From assembly GCF_036946125.1 (NCBI RefSeq), contig NZ_JAQIJT010000002.1:1548001-1612000 (forward strand): a stretch of DNA of 64,000 nucleotides. Reading direction: 5' to 3'. Positions 36,201 to 45,610 of this stretch are shown here, one piece after another (the stretch's first letter is position 1; each line of letters opens with the position of its first letter). A model generated the notes under the pieces. It was not told where the DNA came from and did no database searches. It was given only the letters and a program-made list of their open reading frames with translations. Made by a program: the position numbers and the translations under genes. The DNA is from Sphingomonas adhaesiva. Lineage in GTDB: Bacteria > Pseudomonadota > Alphaproteobacteria > Sphingomonadales > Sphingomonadaceae.

Positions 36201-36457
36201 GCAGCCTGGAGACATTGCTGGAGCAACGCATCGCGCGCATCCTGCGCGAGCGCGGCACCGACGACGGACAATTGTCCTTGCTGCTCGACCCCGCCGAAGC
36301 GCGCCAGCGCGCCGCCGACCGGCGCTCGTGGGAGCGCGCCGCCACCCGACTGGACGACGAACTGATCCGCGAGCCGGAGCGCCTCCGCGCTGCCGCGCGC
36401 GTCCGCGCCACCCGGCTGGAGCCGGTCGGTCTTGTCTACCTCTGGCCCGATACATGA
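33263..36457 (+). CDS. drmD: DISARM class 1 SNF2-like helicase DrmD
   Basis: A 1064-aa SNF2-type ATPase. The first half has Walker A IADDVGLGKTVEAGLVL (about 137-153), VVVAPPAMTIQWRDEL, LLILDEAHHAAP (DEAH, about 250) and FLSATPHNGHANSF (about 288). The helicase C domain has LILFTEYEDTRRWLQRQL, ICTDAAREGINLQAQCHDLI and WNPSRLEQRNGRIDR (about 615). The remaining 400 residues are alpha-helical and acidic/basic. drmD is the gene that defines class 1 DISARM and leads its operon. ATG at 33263 follows GGGAGGG. The end overlaps drmMI by 4 bp (ATGA). Confidence 0.92.
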   Translation: MIDPATRPASSSRPPGVGQFVSLRGRLWMVEGAPDGALDGHRLACIDDDASGEEAQVLWAAEVDARLHDEEAWASLGAAGGDAATFSAYLRTVCWRTATAAERDLFQAPFRAGIRLDPYQLLPLRKALRLPRVNLLIADDVGLGKTVEAGLVLRELLLRRRVDYTVVVAPPAMTIQWRDELQAKFGLAFEIVDARHLEALRRRRGYGANPWAAGSRFILSHRLLGEEAYVAGLRDVLEDFRARSLLILDEAHHAAPSGSGRYAIESQFTRALRDLSDRFEHRLFLSATPHNGHANSFATLLELLDPQRFTRGVPVRPADLEPVMVRRLKSDLRALGEAFPERIVAPVVIDDLPPDAPELTLAAMLADYRTLRERRIAGLTGAPAARARLAFVGLQQRLLSSIPAFARTLRVHLAGLDRALAGATAAPPTDMPVEAPDDAQDEDTALDLLDRADAAAVESAAIAAAAGAPHDLLAAERAHVATMLAAAEAVRGAPDARVVWLLDWARTHLLDDAGAWRDRRLILFTEYEDTRRWLQRQLRVLIDPADPHEARRIDTFTGITAAERRETIKRAFNDPADPLRILICTDAAREGINLQAQCHDLIHVDLPWNPSRLEQRNGRIDRKLQPSPTVTCRYFVYAQRPEDVVLDALVRKTELIRQQLGSAGEVLGARIADRLGGGIDRQAARALADRIRDEAADERVRAAIHDLDDGAVARRARLLREQADLAAMLEASRARVGVDAGELESVAALALARAGGAWGNGERIGDTPVFTLNQARLADDPTWQPLLDDLRARPLRPGERPAEWRASPDAAVRRISFAPAILPDGRDAGDVVQLHLEHRLVRRLLGRFLSAGFRQGLERACVIRTPMTPSPRVILLGRLALFGDGAARLHEEVLGVTADWRDAGALRPLAEGREAETRVLEELIAALRSAADADAAVAARATATAARDVGHLRPALEARATARAERVAAELDRRAAAEARSLETLLEQRIARILRERGTDDGQLSLLLDPAEARQRAADRRSWERAATRLDDELIREPERLRAAARVRATRLEPVGLVYLWPDT

Positions 36458-39400
36458 GCGGGCCGCTCCCCGCCGGTCGCCACGACTGGATCGGCTATCT
36501 CCAGCCCGTCGGGCTCGTCGTCGCCCCTGCGGCACTCGCCCGCATCGGGCTCTGGCCCTCACCACAAGGGGCCGCCGACGGTCAGGCGGTCGCGGACGCC
36601 CTCGCCACCGTCGACACCGACGCCTGGCCCTTCTTCCGCGATATCCTGGGCTGGGACGCCACGCGCGTCGCGGGCGCTCCCGGCGGCCCACTCCTTCCCG
36701 ACACGCTGCGCATCGCGCTGCGCGAGCAGGGGACCGTATTGGAGCCGCATTGGGCGGTGATGGCGGCGGACGGCACCCCACAGCTGCTGGTCCGCATCGA
36801 GGCACCCGATCTCCTTCTCGACCAGCGGGGCACGTCGGACGGCTGGGAAGCGACCGCGCAGCAGCGGTTCGAGCGATTGCTGCGCGAAACCGGCGTCATG
36901 GCGGGCGTCATCATCGGCGCGCGCGACACCGGCCGCCGCGACGCCGCCGCCGTCGGCGAGGTCGTGCTGCGGCTGGTCGTCGCGCCGCGCGGCGAGGTGT
37001 CGGGGCACATGACCTGGCCGCTCGCCGCTCTGGCGCAGACCAGCGGACGCGGCATGCTCGCCGGGCTGAAGCTTCTGCTCGACGCGCACGCGCTGTTCAC
37101 GGGCCCGCCGTCGCACCGCCTGCCGGCGATGCTCGCGGAAAGCCGCGCCGCGCAGGCCGACGTCTCGACCCGCCTCGCGGGACAGGTGCTCGCCAGCCTC
37201 CACGAGCTGCTGCGCGGGCTGGACGCCGCCGATCCGGCGCGCACCCGTGCCCTCGCCCGCGACCGGCCGCAGCATCTGTACGAGGGGCTGCTGACGGTCC
37301 TGTTGCGGCTGATCTTCATCCTCTATGCGGAGGATCGCGGGCTCATGCCCTCGGCCGCGGGCACGTCGGCGGCGACGTTGTACGAACGGGGCTATGCGCT
37401 GGGCGGGCTGCACCTGCGGCTGCGCGACGACGCGGCGCTCTACCCCGATACGATGGACGAGCGGCGCGGCGCCTGGGGACGGCTGATCGCGCTGTTCCGG
37501 CTGGTCGATCGCGGCGATCCGTCCGGCTTCATGCAGGCGCGCGGCGGCAAGCTGTTCAGCGAGCGCGCCTTCCCGTTCCTGCTGGGGCAGGATACGCCGG
37601 ACGATGCCGAACGCGTGCTGCCGGTCGGTGACGGCTGCGTGCTGCGTATCCTCGACAACCTGCTGATGCTGGCGGGCGAGCGGATCGCCTATCGCTCGCT
37701 CAGCGTCGAACAGATCGGCTCGGTCTACGAAACCGTGATGGGCTTCACGGTCGAATGCGCACCCGCGCCGATGCTCGCGATCCGCGCCGGCAAGGCACAC
37801 CGCGTGCCGGTGTGGGTCGATCTCGCGCGGCTCGACGCGGCTGCGGAGCGCGACCGGCTGCTGCGCGACGACACCGGCCGCACCACCCTCCCCACCGCCG
37901 TCGCGCGCGCGCTTCGGTCCGCCCGGGGCACCGAGGCCCTCGCCGCCGCGCTGGCCCCCGTTGCGGACGCCCGCGCCAGCCCGCGTGGCGAGCCGGTCGC
38001 ACCCGGCACCCCGATCCTCCAGCCGACCGACGAGCGACGCCGCACCGGCAGCCATTACACCCCGCCCTCGCTCACCCGCCCGATCGTTGCGCATGCGCTC
38101 GCCCCGGCCTTCGCGCGGATCGGCCCCGACGCGCGCCCGGCGGACGTGCTCGACCTCAAGGTATGCGACCCCGCCGCCGGCTCGGGCGCGTTCCTGGTGG
38201 AGGCATGTCGCCAGCTGGGCGAACGGCTGGTGACGGCGTGGCTGCGCTGGCCCGAGCAGCGCCCGACCATCCCGGCGGACGAGGACGATCTGTTGCATGC
38301 CAAGCGTCTCGTCGCGCAGCATTGCCTGCGCGGCGTCGATCGCAATCCGCTCGCGATCGATCTCGCCAAACTGTCGCTGTGGCTGGAAACGCTCGCCAGC
38401 GCGCACGAATTCACCTTCCTCGATGCGGTCCTGCGCCACGGCGACAGCCTGGTCGGCCTTCCCAATCCGAAGATCGTCGCCGTCACCTGGGGCAAGGTGT
38501 CGGGGCAGCACAGCTTCGTCGAGGCGATCGTGCGCGAGGGCATCGACGCCGCCGCGAACCTGCGCCAGCTGATGCGCAGCGAGGCGGAGATCGCGTCCTA
38601 CGCCGCGCAGGAACGCCGCCACCGCGCCGCGATCGTCGCGCTGGAACGCGCGCATCTGGTCGCCGACGCGATCCTGTGGTCGTTCTTCGCGGGCACCGGC
38701 GCGCGCGATCGCGACGCGCGGCTGGCGGAGGTGCAGCAATGCGTCCTCGCCCCCGGCGCCGCCAGCTGGGACCGGCTCACCGCATGGCGCGCAGAGCTGC
38801 GCGCCTCGCCGATCGGCATCACCAGCTTTCACTGGGAGCTGGAGTTCGAGGATGTCTTCACCCGCGCCAACCCGGGTTTCGACGCGATCATCGGCAACCC
38901 GCCGTTCGCGGGCAAGAACACGATCGCCGCCGGTCACGCCCGCGCCTATCCCGACTGGCTGAAGGCGCTGCATCCGGGCGCCCACGGCAACGCCGATCTG
39001 GTCGCGCACTTCTTCCGCCGCGCGTTCAGCCTGCTGCGGCGCGGCGGTGCGTTCGGACTGATCGCGACCAATACCATCCGCCAGGGTGACACGCGCGAAA
39101 GCGGGCTGACCCGCATCCTGGGCGAGGGCGGCACCATCTACCGCGCGGTCAGCCGCCACCGCTGGGAGGGCGAGGCGGCGGTCGTCGTGGCGCAGGTCTT
39201 CGTCTGCCGCGGCGACGGCGCCGTGCCGCCCACGCTCGACGACCGCCCAGTACGCCGCATCTCCGCCTATCTGATGGAAGGCGACCTCGACGCCTCCCCC
39301 GCGACCCTGCGCGAGAATGCGGGCAAGGTGTTCGAGGGGACGAAGGTGTACGGCGCGGGCTTCCTCTTCCGCGACGACAAGCCGTCGACCGCGGCGCACA

Positions 39401-40290
39401 CCCTCGACGCGATGCGGCGTCTTCTGGAACGCGCTCCCCCTGCGCACGCCGTCATCCGGCCGTTCCTGGGTGGGGAGGAGGTCTACAACGATCCGCGCCA
39501 TCGACCCTTCCGACATGCGATCGACCTGACGGGCTATGCGCTGGAGGAGGCGACCCGCCTGTTCCCCGACGTGGTGGAGGTATTGCGCACCTCGGTAAAG
39601 CCGTATCGGGACACCGTATCCCGCTCGCGCACGCGCGACCGCTGGTGGCTGTTCGAGGAAGCCCGCCCCGGCCTTTATGCCGCGATCGGCGCGATGCCTC
39701 AGGTCCTCGTCACCAGTTGCGCCGCGACACCGCACTGGGCGCTCGCGCGCGTGCCGAACGATGGCATTTTCGGGAATACGCTGGCGGTGATGGCGCTCGC
39801 CTCGCACGCGACGTTCGCCGTCCTCCAGTCTCGCGTTCACGAGGTCTGGACGCGCTTCTTCTCATCGACGCTGGAAGATCGCCTGCGCTACACACCCTCG
39901 GACTGTTTCGAGACCTTCCCCCGCCCGGCCGAGCCGCTGTCCTTCCTGCTGGAAGAGCCCGGCCAGGCCTGTCACGACCACCGCGCTGCGCTGATGATCG
40001 CGCGTGGCGAGGGGATGACGCCGACCTACAACCGCTTCCACCGCGCCACCGATACCGCCGACGACATCGAGCGGCTGCGCGACCTGCATCATGCGATGGA
40101 CCGCGCGGTCCTCACCGCCTTCGGCTGGGACGATCTCGCCTCGCGCGCCGAAGCGGTCTTCCTCGATGACACGAACGAGGACGATCACCGCTACCGCGGC
40201 CGGCTGTTCTGGCCCGCCGCCTTCCGCGACGCGGTGCTGGAGCGGTTGCTGCGGTTGAACGAGGAACGCGCCACGAGGGAGCGGATGTGA
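36454..40290 (+). CDS. drmMI: DISARM class 1 adenine methyltransferase DrmMI
   Basis: A 1278-aa Eco57I-like N6-adenine DNA methyltransferase. SAM-binding motif I is VCDPAAGSGAFLVEACRQ (about 571) and the catalytic motif IV is IIGNPPFAGKN (about 813). RNPLAIDLAKLSLWLETLAS lies between them. The first 500 or so residues and the C-terminal 350 (target recognition) are less recognisable. In DISARM the methylase marks host DNA so that the system spares it. ATG at 36454 overlaps the drmD stop; open frame further upstream is inside drmD. The length resembles type IIG enzymes, but I see no clear PD-(D/E)XK nuclease motif. Confidence 0.9.
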   Translation: MSGPLPAGRHDWIGYLQPVGLVVAPAALARIGLWPSPQGAADGQAVADALATVDTDAWPFFRDILGWDATRVAGAPGGPLLPDTLRIALREQGTVLEPHWAVMAADGTPQLLVRIEAPDLLLDQRGTSDGWEATAQQRFERLLRETGVMAGVIIGARDTGRRDAAAVGEVVLRLVVAPRGEVSGHMTWPLAALAQTSGRGMLAGLKLLLDAHALFTGPPSHRLPAMLAESRAAQADVSTRLAGQVLASLHELLRGLDAADPARTRALARDRPQHLYEGLLTVLLRLIFILYAEDRGLMPSAAGTSAATLYERGYALGGLHLRLRDDAALYPDTMDERRGAWGRLIALFRLVDRGDPSGFMQARGGKLFSERAFPFLLGQDTPDDAERVLPVGDGCVLRILDNLLMLAGERIAYRSLSVEQIGSVYETVMGFTVECAPAPMLAIRAGKAHRVPVWVDLARLDAAAERDRLLRDDTGRTTLPTAVARALRSARGTEALAAALAPVADARASPRGEPVAPGTPILQPTDERRRTGSHYTPPSLTRPIVAHALAPAFARIGPDARPADVLDLKVCDPAAGSGAFLVEACRQLGERLVTAWLRWPEQRPTIPADEDDLLHAKRLVAQHCLRGVDRNPLAIDLAKLSLWLETLASAHEFTFLDAVLRHGDSLVGLPNPKIVAVTWGKVSGQHSFVEAIVREGIDAAANLRQLMRSEAEIASYAAQERRHRAAIVALERAHLVADAILWSFFAGTGARDRDARLAEVQQCVLAPGAASWDRLTAWRAELRASPIGITSFHWELEFEDVFTRANPGFDAIIGNPPFAGKNTIAAGHARAYPDWLKALHPGAHGNADLVAHFFRRAFSLLRRGGAFGLIATNTIRQGDTRESGLTRILGEGGTIYRAVSRHRWEGEAAVVVAQVFVCRGDGAVPPTLDDRPVRRISAYLMEGDLDASPATLRENAGKVFEGTKVYGAGFLFRDDKPSTAAHTLDAMRRLLERAPPAHAVIRPFLGGEEVYNDPRHRPFRHAIDLTGYALEEATRLFPDVVEVLRTSVKPYRDTVSRSRTRDRWWLFEEARPGLYAAIGAMPQVLVTSCAATPHWALARVPNDGIFGNTLAVMALASHATFAVLQSRVHEVWTRFFSSTLEDRLRYTPSDCFETFPRPAEPLSFLLEEPGQACHDHRAALMIARGEGMTPTYNRFHRATDTADDIERLRDLHHAMDRAVLTAFGWDDLASRAEAVFLDDTNEDDHRYRGRLFWPAAFRDAVLERLLRLNEERATRERM

Positions 40291-43200
40291 TGGAAGCGGG
40301 TGTCGTGCGCGCGGAGATGGTGCGGCGGTTGCGCCGCAACCTGATCGGTCCCACCGAGGCGGAGGATGCGGACCTCGCGCGTGAGCGCCTGCCCGCCGGC
40401 GAGAGCCCGTCGCGCTGGTATCTCTCCGGCTTCATCGCGCCATCGGGCGAACTCGCCACCGATCCGCCGGACAGCGCCGAGGCGGAGATGGGCGAGCTGG
40501 ATGGCATCGTGCCGGACGAGGACGGCTTCGGTGCGGGCGGCGCGGCGGGCGACCAAGACGAGGAGGGCGACGCCCCGCCCGCCCGCCGCCGCTTCCTGCC
40601 GAGCGCGATCGGCCTGTCGACGATGGTCGACGCCGGCGTCCGCACGCTGGAGGCGACGATCACCTGGGGCGATTATGTCCCCGAACCGCCGCTGCCGCCC
40701 GAGGTGCTGGAGAGCGGCACCGAGCAGCGCGGCATGCCGCTCACCTGGCGACGCGTCCCCCGCACGCACCATGTCGTCATCGACCTGCCGCGCGACGACG
40801 ACGGCATCGTCCACCTGCCGCTGCCCGGCACCGCCGCCACCGCGCGCGCGGGCGGTGCGCTGGAACTGGCGGTCCGCATGCGTCCCTTCGCGCTGACCCG
40901 CGCCGACGGCACCGCCGCCGCGGTGCAGGTCGTCTCCGTCTTCCTGGTCAACAAGCGGCTGGAGGCACCCGCGGCGTATCGCGACCTCGCCTACGCCTAT
41001 CAGGTGCGGCTGGAACTGGCCTGCGCGCAGGGGTTCGTGGCGCAGCACGATCTGTCGCGCATCACCCGCGACGATTGGGACGACCAGCTCGCCGACCTCC
41101 ATTACCGCGACAGTGCCGCATTCGCCGCCGGGCTCGGCTGCGCGGCCGGGCATGTCGCCGACCCGGACGGCACCGTCCGGTGCATCCACACCACGCACCT
41201 GCCGCGCGCCGCGGTGGAGCGGACCGTCGCCGCGGCCGTGCCCGGCGTCGTCTTCGCGATGGACCGTCTGGCGGCGCTCGCCCACGACGACGGCGATTTG
41301 CTCGCGCAGGCGCTGGCGCCGCTTGCCGACACCTATGCGGAATGGTCGACCGCGCAACGCGATGCCGCAACCGCGCCCGACATCGCCGACGCCCCCCAGC
41401 GCGCCCGCACCGCCGCCGCGCTGATCGCCGCGCAGCAGGAAGCGCGGGGACGCATCGCCGCGGGCATCGCGCTGCTGCGCGACGATGCGCAGGTGCGCTC
41501 CGCCTTCGCGATCGCCAACCGCGCGGTCGCGGATGCCACCCGCGCCCGCCGTCCGGGCGAGACAATGCCCGCGTGGCGACCGTTCCAGCTCGCCTTCATC
41601 CTGCTGAACCTGTCGGGCATGTCGGATCCGCGTCACCCGGATCGCGACACGGCCGACCTGCTCTTCTTCCCCACCGGCGGTGGCAAGACCGAGGCGTATC
41701 TGGGGCTCGCCGCGCTCACCATCGCGCTGCGGCGGCTGCGCGGCGACGGGTTGCTGGGCGCGGGCGTGGCGGTCATCATGCGCTACACCTTGCGGCTGCT
41801 GACGCTGGATCAGCTGGGCCGCGCCGCCGGCCTGGTCTGCGCGCTGGAGTTGCTGCGCACCGGCCCGGACTATCTCGATACGGCGGGTCGCCCGCGGCTG
41901 GGCGACTGGCCGATCGAGATCGGTCTGTGGGTCGGTTCCGACGCCAGCCCCAACCGGCTCGGCGGCAAGGGCGACCGCAGCGACGGCACCGCGGTCAAGC
42001 GCGTCCGCGCCTATACCAGCGGTCGCGACACCCGCGCCCCCGCCCCGATCAAGGCGTGCCCGTGGTGCGGCACCGCCTTCACCCCGCAGAGCTTCCGCTG
42101 CGTGCCGAATGCCGATGCCCCCACCAACCTGGAGTTGCGCTGCACCAGCCTCGCCTGCCCCTTCACCGGCGACCGCGCCCTGCCGGTGGTGACCGTCGAC
42201 CAGGCGATCTACCGCCGCCTCCCCGCGTTCCTGATCGCCACGGTCGACAAGTTCGCCGCGCTGCCGTGGAACGGCGAGGCGGGTGCCTTCTTCGCGCATG
42301 TCGACCGCGCCGACGACGCCGGCTTCTACGGCGCGGCGGAGCCGGGACGCGGGCGCGCGCTCCACGGCGGCCACCGGCTCGCACCGCCCGACCTGGTCGT
42401 GCAGGACGAGCTCCACCTGATCTCGGGTCCGCTCGGCACCGTCGCCGGCCTGTACGAAGCCGCGATCGACCGCCTCGCCACCCGCATGCTCGACGGCCAC
42501 CGCGTCCGGCCGAAGATCGTCGCCTCCACCGCCACCGTCCGTCGCGCCCGCGACCAGATCCGCGCGCTCTTCGACCGGCACGAGACGCGCATCTTTCCGC
42601 CCCCCGGCCTCGACCGCCGCGACAGCTTCTTCGCGCTGACGCGGCCCGAAAGCGCCGCCGACCCGGCACGCTGGTACGTCGGCATCGCCGCAGCCGGGCG
42701 CGGGCCCAAGCTCGTCTTCCTCCAGGCGCTGGTGACGCTGCTCGGCGCGGCGCAGGGACTGGCCGACGAAGGCGCCGGTGACGCCGCGGACGCCTATCTG
42801 ACCGCGCTGTGCTACTTCAACGCGCTGCGCGAGCTGGGCGGCGCCCGCCGCATCGTCGAGGACGAGGTCGCCGCCCGCCTCTCCCGCTACGGCGAGCGGC
42901 GCCGGCGCCTCGAACCCGTCGACCGCCCGTTCGGCGACCGTCACTTGCGCGAGCCGGTCGAGCTGACCTCGCGCGTCTCCACCGATCAGGTCGCCGCGGC
43001 CAAGCGGCGGCTGGAAACGCATTTCGGTGCGCAGGACGCGGTCGACGTCGCGCTGGCGACCAACATGATCTCGGTCGGACTCGATATCGAGCGGCTCGGA
43101 CTCATGCTGGTGCAGGGCCAGCCCAAGACCGCGGCCGAATATATCCAGGCGACCAGCCGCGTCGGCCGCAACCCCGCGCGCCCCGGCCTCGTCGTCGCGA

Positions 43201-43748
43201 TCCTGAACGTCCACCGTGCGCGCGACCGGATGCATTTCGAGCAGTTCGGCCACTTCCACGACACCTTCTACCGCGCGGTGGAGGCGACCAGCGTCACCCC
43301 CTGGTCGCCGCGCGCGCTCGACCGCTCGCTCGCGGCGGTGGTGGTGGCGATCGCACGCCATCTCGATCCCGCGCTGACCCCGTCCGCCGCCGTCACCGCG
43401 CTGGCCACGGTGCCGGAGACGCGCGCCGCGGTGATCCGTCACCTCGTCGAGCGCGCGCCCGCGGACGTGGAGGGCGGCCGCGACCGCTTCGCCGCCACGA
43501 TCGGGGCGCTGCTCGACGACTGGATCGCGATCGCCGCCGATCAGACCGCGGCCGGCGCGCGCTTCAGCTACGCCGATCGTCCGCAGCGGCTGCTCCACCC
43601 CCCGCTCGACCCCGCGCTCGACAATCTGCCCGCCGCGCACCGCCGTTTTCAGGCGGCGTGGAGCATGCGCGACGTCGAACCCGGCGTCCTGGTGAGGCCG
43701 CGCGGCCCCGATGGCGAACGCGTCGCCGGTGCAGGAGACATGCTGTGA
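40290..43748 (+). CDS. drmA: DISARM helicase DrmA
   Basis: A 1152-aa helicase, one of the two core DISARM proteins. Walker A is FFPTGGGKTEAYLGLAAL (about 458), motif II reads VVQDELHLISGPLGT (about 705), then IVASTATVRRARDQI. NMISVGLDIERLGLMLVQGQ and AEYIQATSRVGRNPARPG (about 925-960) form motifs V-VI. Two cysteine pairs (CPWCGTAF, about 589, and LRCTSLACPF, about 617) suggest a zinc knuckle inserted between them. With DrmB it is thought to thread and restrict unmethylated phage DNA. Start ATG at 40290 shares one base with the drmMI stop; GTG at 40287 is the alternative. Confidence 0.93.
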   Translation: MEAGVVRAEMVRRLRRNLIGPTEAEDADLARERLPAGESPSRWYLSGFIAPSGELATDPPDSAEAEMGELDGIVPDEDGFGAGGAAGDQDEEGDAPPARRRFLPSAIGLSTMVDAGVRTLEATITWGDYVPEPPLPPEVLESGTEQRGMPLTWRRVPRTHHVVIDLPRDDDGIVHLPLPGTAATARAGGALELAVRMRPFALTRADGTAAAVQVVSVFLVNKRLEAPAAYRDLAYAYQVRLELACAQGFVAQHDLSRITRDDWDDQLADLHYRDSAAFAAGLGCAAGHVADPDGTVRCIHTTHLPRAAVERTVAAAVPGVVFAMDRLAALAHDDGDLLAQALAPLADTYAEWSTAQRDAATAPDIADAPQRARTAAALIAAQQEARGRIAAGIALLRDDAQVRSAFAIANRAVADATRARRPGETMPAWRPFQLAFILLNLSGMSDPRHPDRDTADLLFFPTGGGKTEAYLGLAALTIALRRLRGDGLLGAGVAVIMRYTLRLLTLDQLGRAAGLVCALELLRTGPDYLDTAGRPRLGDWPIEIGLWVGSDASPNRLGGKGDRSDGTAVKRVRAYTSGRDTRAPAPIKACPWCGTAFTPQSFRCVPNADAPTNLELRCTSLACPFTGDRALPVVTVDQAIYRRLPAFLIATVDKFAALPWNGEAGAFFAHVDRADDAGFYGAAEPGRGRALHGGHRLAPPDLVVQDELHLISGPLGTVAGLYEAAIDRLATRMLDGHRVRPKIVASTATVRRARDQIRALFDRHETRIFPPPGLDRRDSFFALTRPESAADPARWYVGIAAAGRGPKLVFLQALVTLLGAAQGLADEGAGDAADAYLTALCYFNALRELGGARRIVEDEVAARLSRYGERRRRLEPVDRPFGDRHLREPVELTSRVSTDQVAAAKRRLETHFGAQDAVDVALATNMISVGLDIERLGLMLVQGQPKTAAEYIQATSRVGRNPARPGLVVAILNVHRARDRMHFEQFGHFHDTFYRAVEATSVTPWSPRALDRSLAAVVVAIARHLDPALTPSAAVTALATVPETRAAVIRHLVERAPADVEGGRDRFAATIGALLDDWIAIAADQTAAGARFSYADRPQRLLHPPLDPALDNLPAAHRRFQAAWSMRDVEPGVLVRPRGPDGERVAGAGDML

Positions 43749-45610
43749 CGAAGCGCATCACGCTACGCCAATCGCAACTCGTCATCGGCTTCGGCCCCGG
43801 CGCGATGGTCGACCTGCCGACGCGCTCGGTGGTGATCGGCGGGCTCGACCTGTGGAACATGCGTGAGCGCGACACGTGGCGCATCGTGCCCGAGCCGCGC
43901 GCTGTCGCGGTGCTGGAGGCGCTGCTGCGCGCCAACGGCCGCCTGGCGGAGGACAAGCGCCTGACGCTGCGCACCCCGCCCGCGCACGACGAGGCGCGCA
44001 CCGGGACCGGAGAGCCGGCGGGCGTGGAGGCGCGCATCTTCCCCGCCTGGTTCGTCGCGCGCGAGGCGGATGAGCTGGGCGAGGTCCGTCGCCGCCGGCT
44101 GGTGCGCTGGCGCGATCTCGACCCGCGCGGCCGCACCGACCTGATCGACGACGACGGTCGCCGCATCGCGGTGACGCCGATCCGCTTCGTCGCGGGCTGC
44201 CGCAAGGGGCACCTGCAGGACATCGACTGGAGTTATGCCGTCCATGTCGGCAGCGGCACCACCGAACGCTGCACCCAGCCGCTGTGGATGGAGGAACGCG
44301 GCACCTCCGGCGACCCGTCCGCCACGCGGATCGTGTGCGGGTGCGGCGCGGCGCTGTCTTTGCGCGACGCGCAGGCCGACGGGCGGTTCGGCAAGTGCGG
44401 CGGTCGCCGCCCCTGGCTGCGCACGCCCGAGCCTACCGAATGCGGCGAGAACCTCCGCTTCCTCAACCGCACCGCCACCAACGCCTATTTCCCGCAGGTG
44501 CTGACCGTCATCTCGCTCCCCGCGGCGGAGGACGATCTGACCCGCCTGATCGAGGCGCATTGGGACGCGATCGACTGGGTCGCGACCGCAGCGGAGATGA
44601 CGATCGCCCGCCGCGCCAATCCCGGCCTGCGCGCCGCGCTCGACGGCTGGAGCGATGCCGATGTCGTCGCACGCATCGCGCAGGTCCGCGCCGCCGGGCA
44701 ACAGACGCTGGCCAGGGCGCCCAAGGTGGCGGAGTTCGACCTGCTCGCCTCCGGGCTGGCGGAGATCGGCGTGGACGCCCCCGACGCGCGCCTCCACGCC
44801 CGCACCCTTGCGCGCGCGGCCTGGGACGGCGACCGCCCCCGCCTCGCCCCCGTCGCGTCGGCCGTCGCGGTGCATCGCCTGTGCGAGGTCGCGTGCCTCT
44901 ACGGCTTCACCCGGTTCGAGGCGGCGCCCACCGCGATCGACGGCGATCTGGAGGACCTGCACATCGCGGTGGAGGGCGCCGCGCTCGCGTCCGATCTTGA
45001 ATGGCTCCCCGCGGTCGAACAGCGCGGCGAGGGCATCTTCCTGCGCTTCGACCCTGCCGCGATCCGCGCCTGGCTCGCCCGCCCGGCGGTGGCGGCGCGC
45101 GGGGAGCTTCTCTATCGCGGCTGGGAGCGGTGGCGCGGCAATCAGGCCTATGCCGACCGGCTCCACTTTCCCCGCCTCGCCTATTACGCCATCCACGGCT
45201 TCGCCCACGCGCTGATGACGGAGATCGCGCTCGACTGCGGCTATCCCGCCACCGCATTAAAGGAGCGGCTGTACGCGATCGTCGACGAGGAGGGAGAGCG
45301 CTACGGCCTGCTTCTCTACACCGCCTCGACAGGATCGCAGGGGACGCTGGGCGGGCTGGTCGCGGTGCTGCCCCGGCTGGGCGCGATCGCCGAACGCGCG
45401 CTCGACCGCCTCGCACTCTGCTCGGGCGACCCGATCTGCGCCGAACACGACCCCGACACCCACGCCGACGAGCGCGCCCTCAGCGGCGCCGCCTGCCACA
45501 GCTGCCTGCTGGTGGCCGAAACCTCCTGCGAGGCCCGCAACCTCTACCTCGACCGCGCGCTCACCGTACCGACGATCGCGGTCGCGGGCACGGCGCTGTT
45601 CGCGGAATGA
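43745..45610 (+). CDS. drmB: DISARM protein DrmB (DUF1998)
   Basis: A 621-aa partner of DrmA. It opens TLRQSQLVIGFGPGAMVDLP, typical of DrmB. FVAGCRKGHLQDIDWSYAVH (about 150) is the conserved C-x-x-GH-x-x-D-x-x-W motif; further cysteines (CGCGAAL, GKCGGRRPWL, ECGENLRF) may bind zinc. The C-terminal DUF1998 region has GFAHALMTEIALDCGYP, LLYTASTGSQGTLGGLV, LCSGDPICAEHDP and GAACHSCLLVAETSCEARN. GTG at 43745 overlaps the drmA stop (GTGA). The expected drmC does not follow: casA starts 72 bp later. Confidence 0.93.
   Translation: MTKRITLRQSQLVIGFGPGAMVDLPTRSVVIGGLDLWNMRERDTWRIVPEPRAVAVLEALLRANGRLAEDKRLTLRTPPAHDEARTGTGEPAGVEARIFPAWFVAREADELGEVRRRRLVRWRDLDPRGRTDLIDDDGRRIAVTPIRFVAGCRKGHLQDIDWSYAVHVGSGTTERCTQPLWMEERGTSGDPSATRIVCGCGAALSLRDAQADGRFGKCGGRRPWLRTPEPTECGENLRFLNRTATNAYFPQVLTVISLPAAEDDLTRLIEAHWDAIDWVATAAEMTIARRANPGLRAALDGWSDADVVARIAQVRAAGQQTLARAPKVAEFDLLASGLAEIGVDAPDARLHARTLARAAWDGDRPRLAPVASAVAVHRLCEVACLYGFTRFEAAPTAIDGDLEDLHIAVEGAALASDLEWLPAVEQRGEGIFLRFDPAAIRAWLARPAVAARGELLYRGWERWRGNQAYADRLHFPRLAYYAIHGFAHALMTEIALDCGYPATALKERLYAIVDEEGERYGLLLYTASTGSQGTLGGLVAVLPRLGAIAERALDRLALCSGDPICAEHDPDTHADERALSGAACHSCLLVAETSCEARNLYLDRALTVPTIAVAGTALFAE

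Noticed and set aside
36559..39840. 1093-codon minus-strand frame over drmMI
   Set aside because: The DrmMI methylase motifs on the plus strand are decisive; the antisense frame is a GC artefact.
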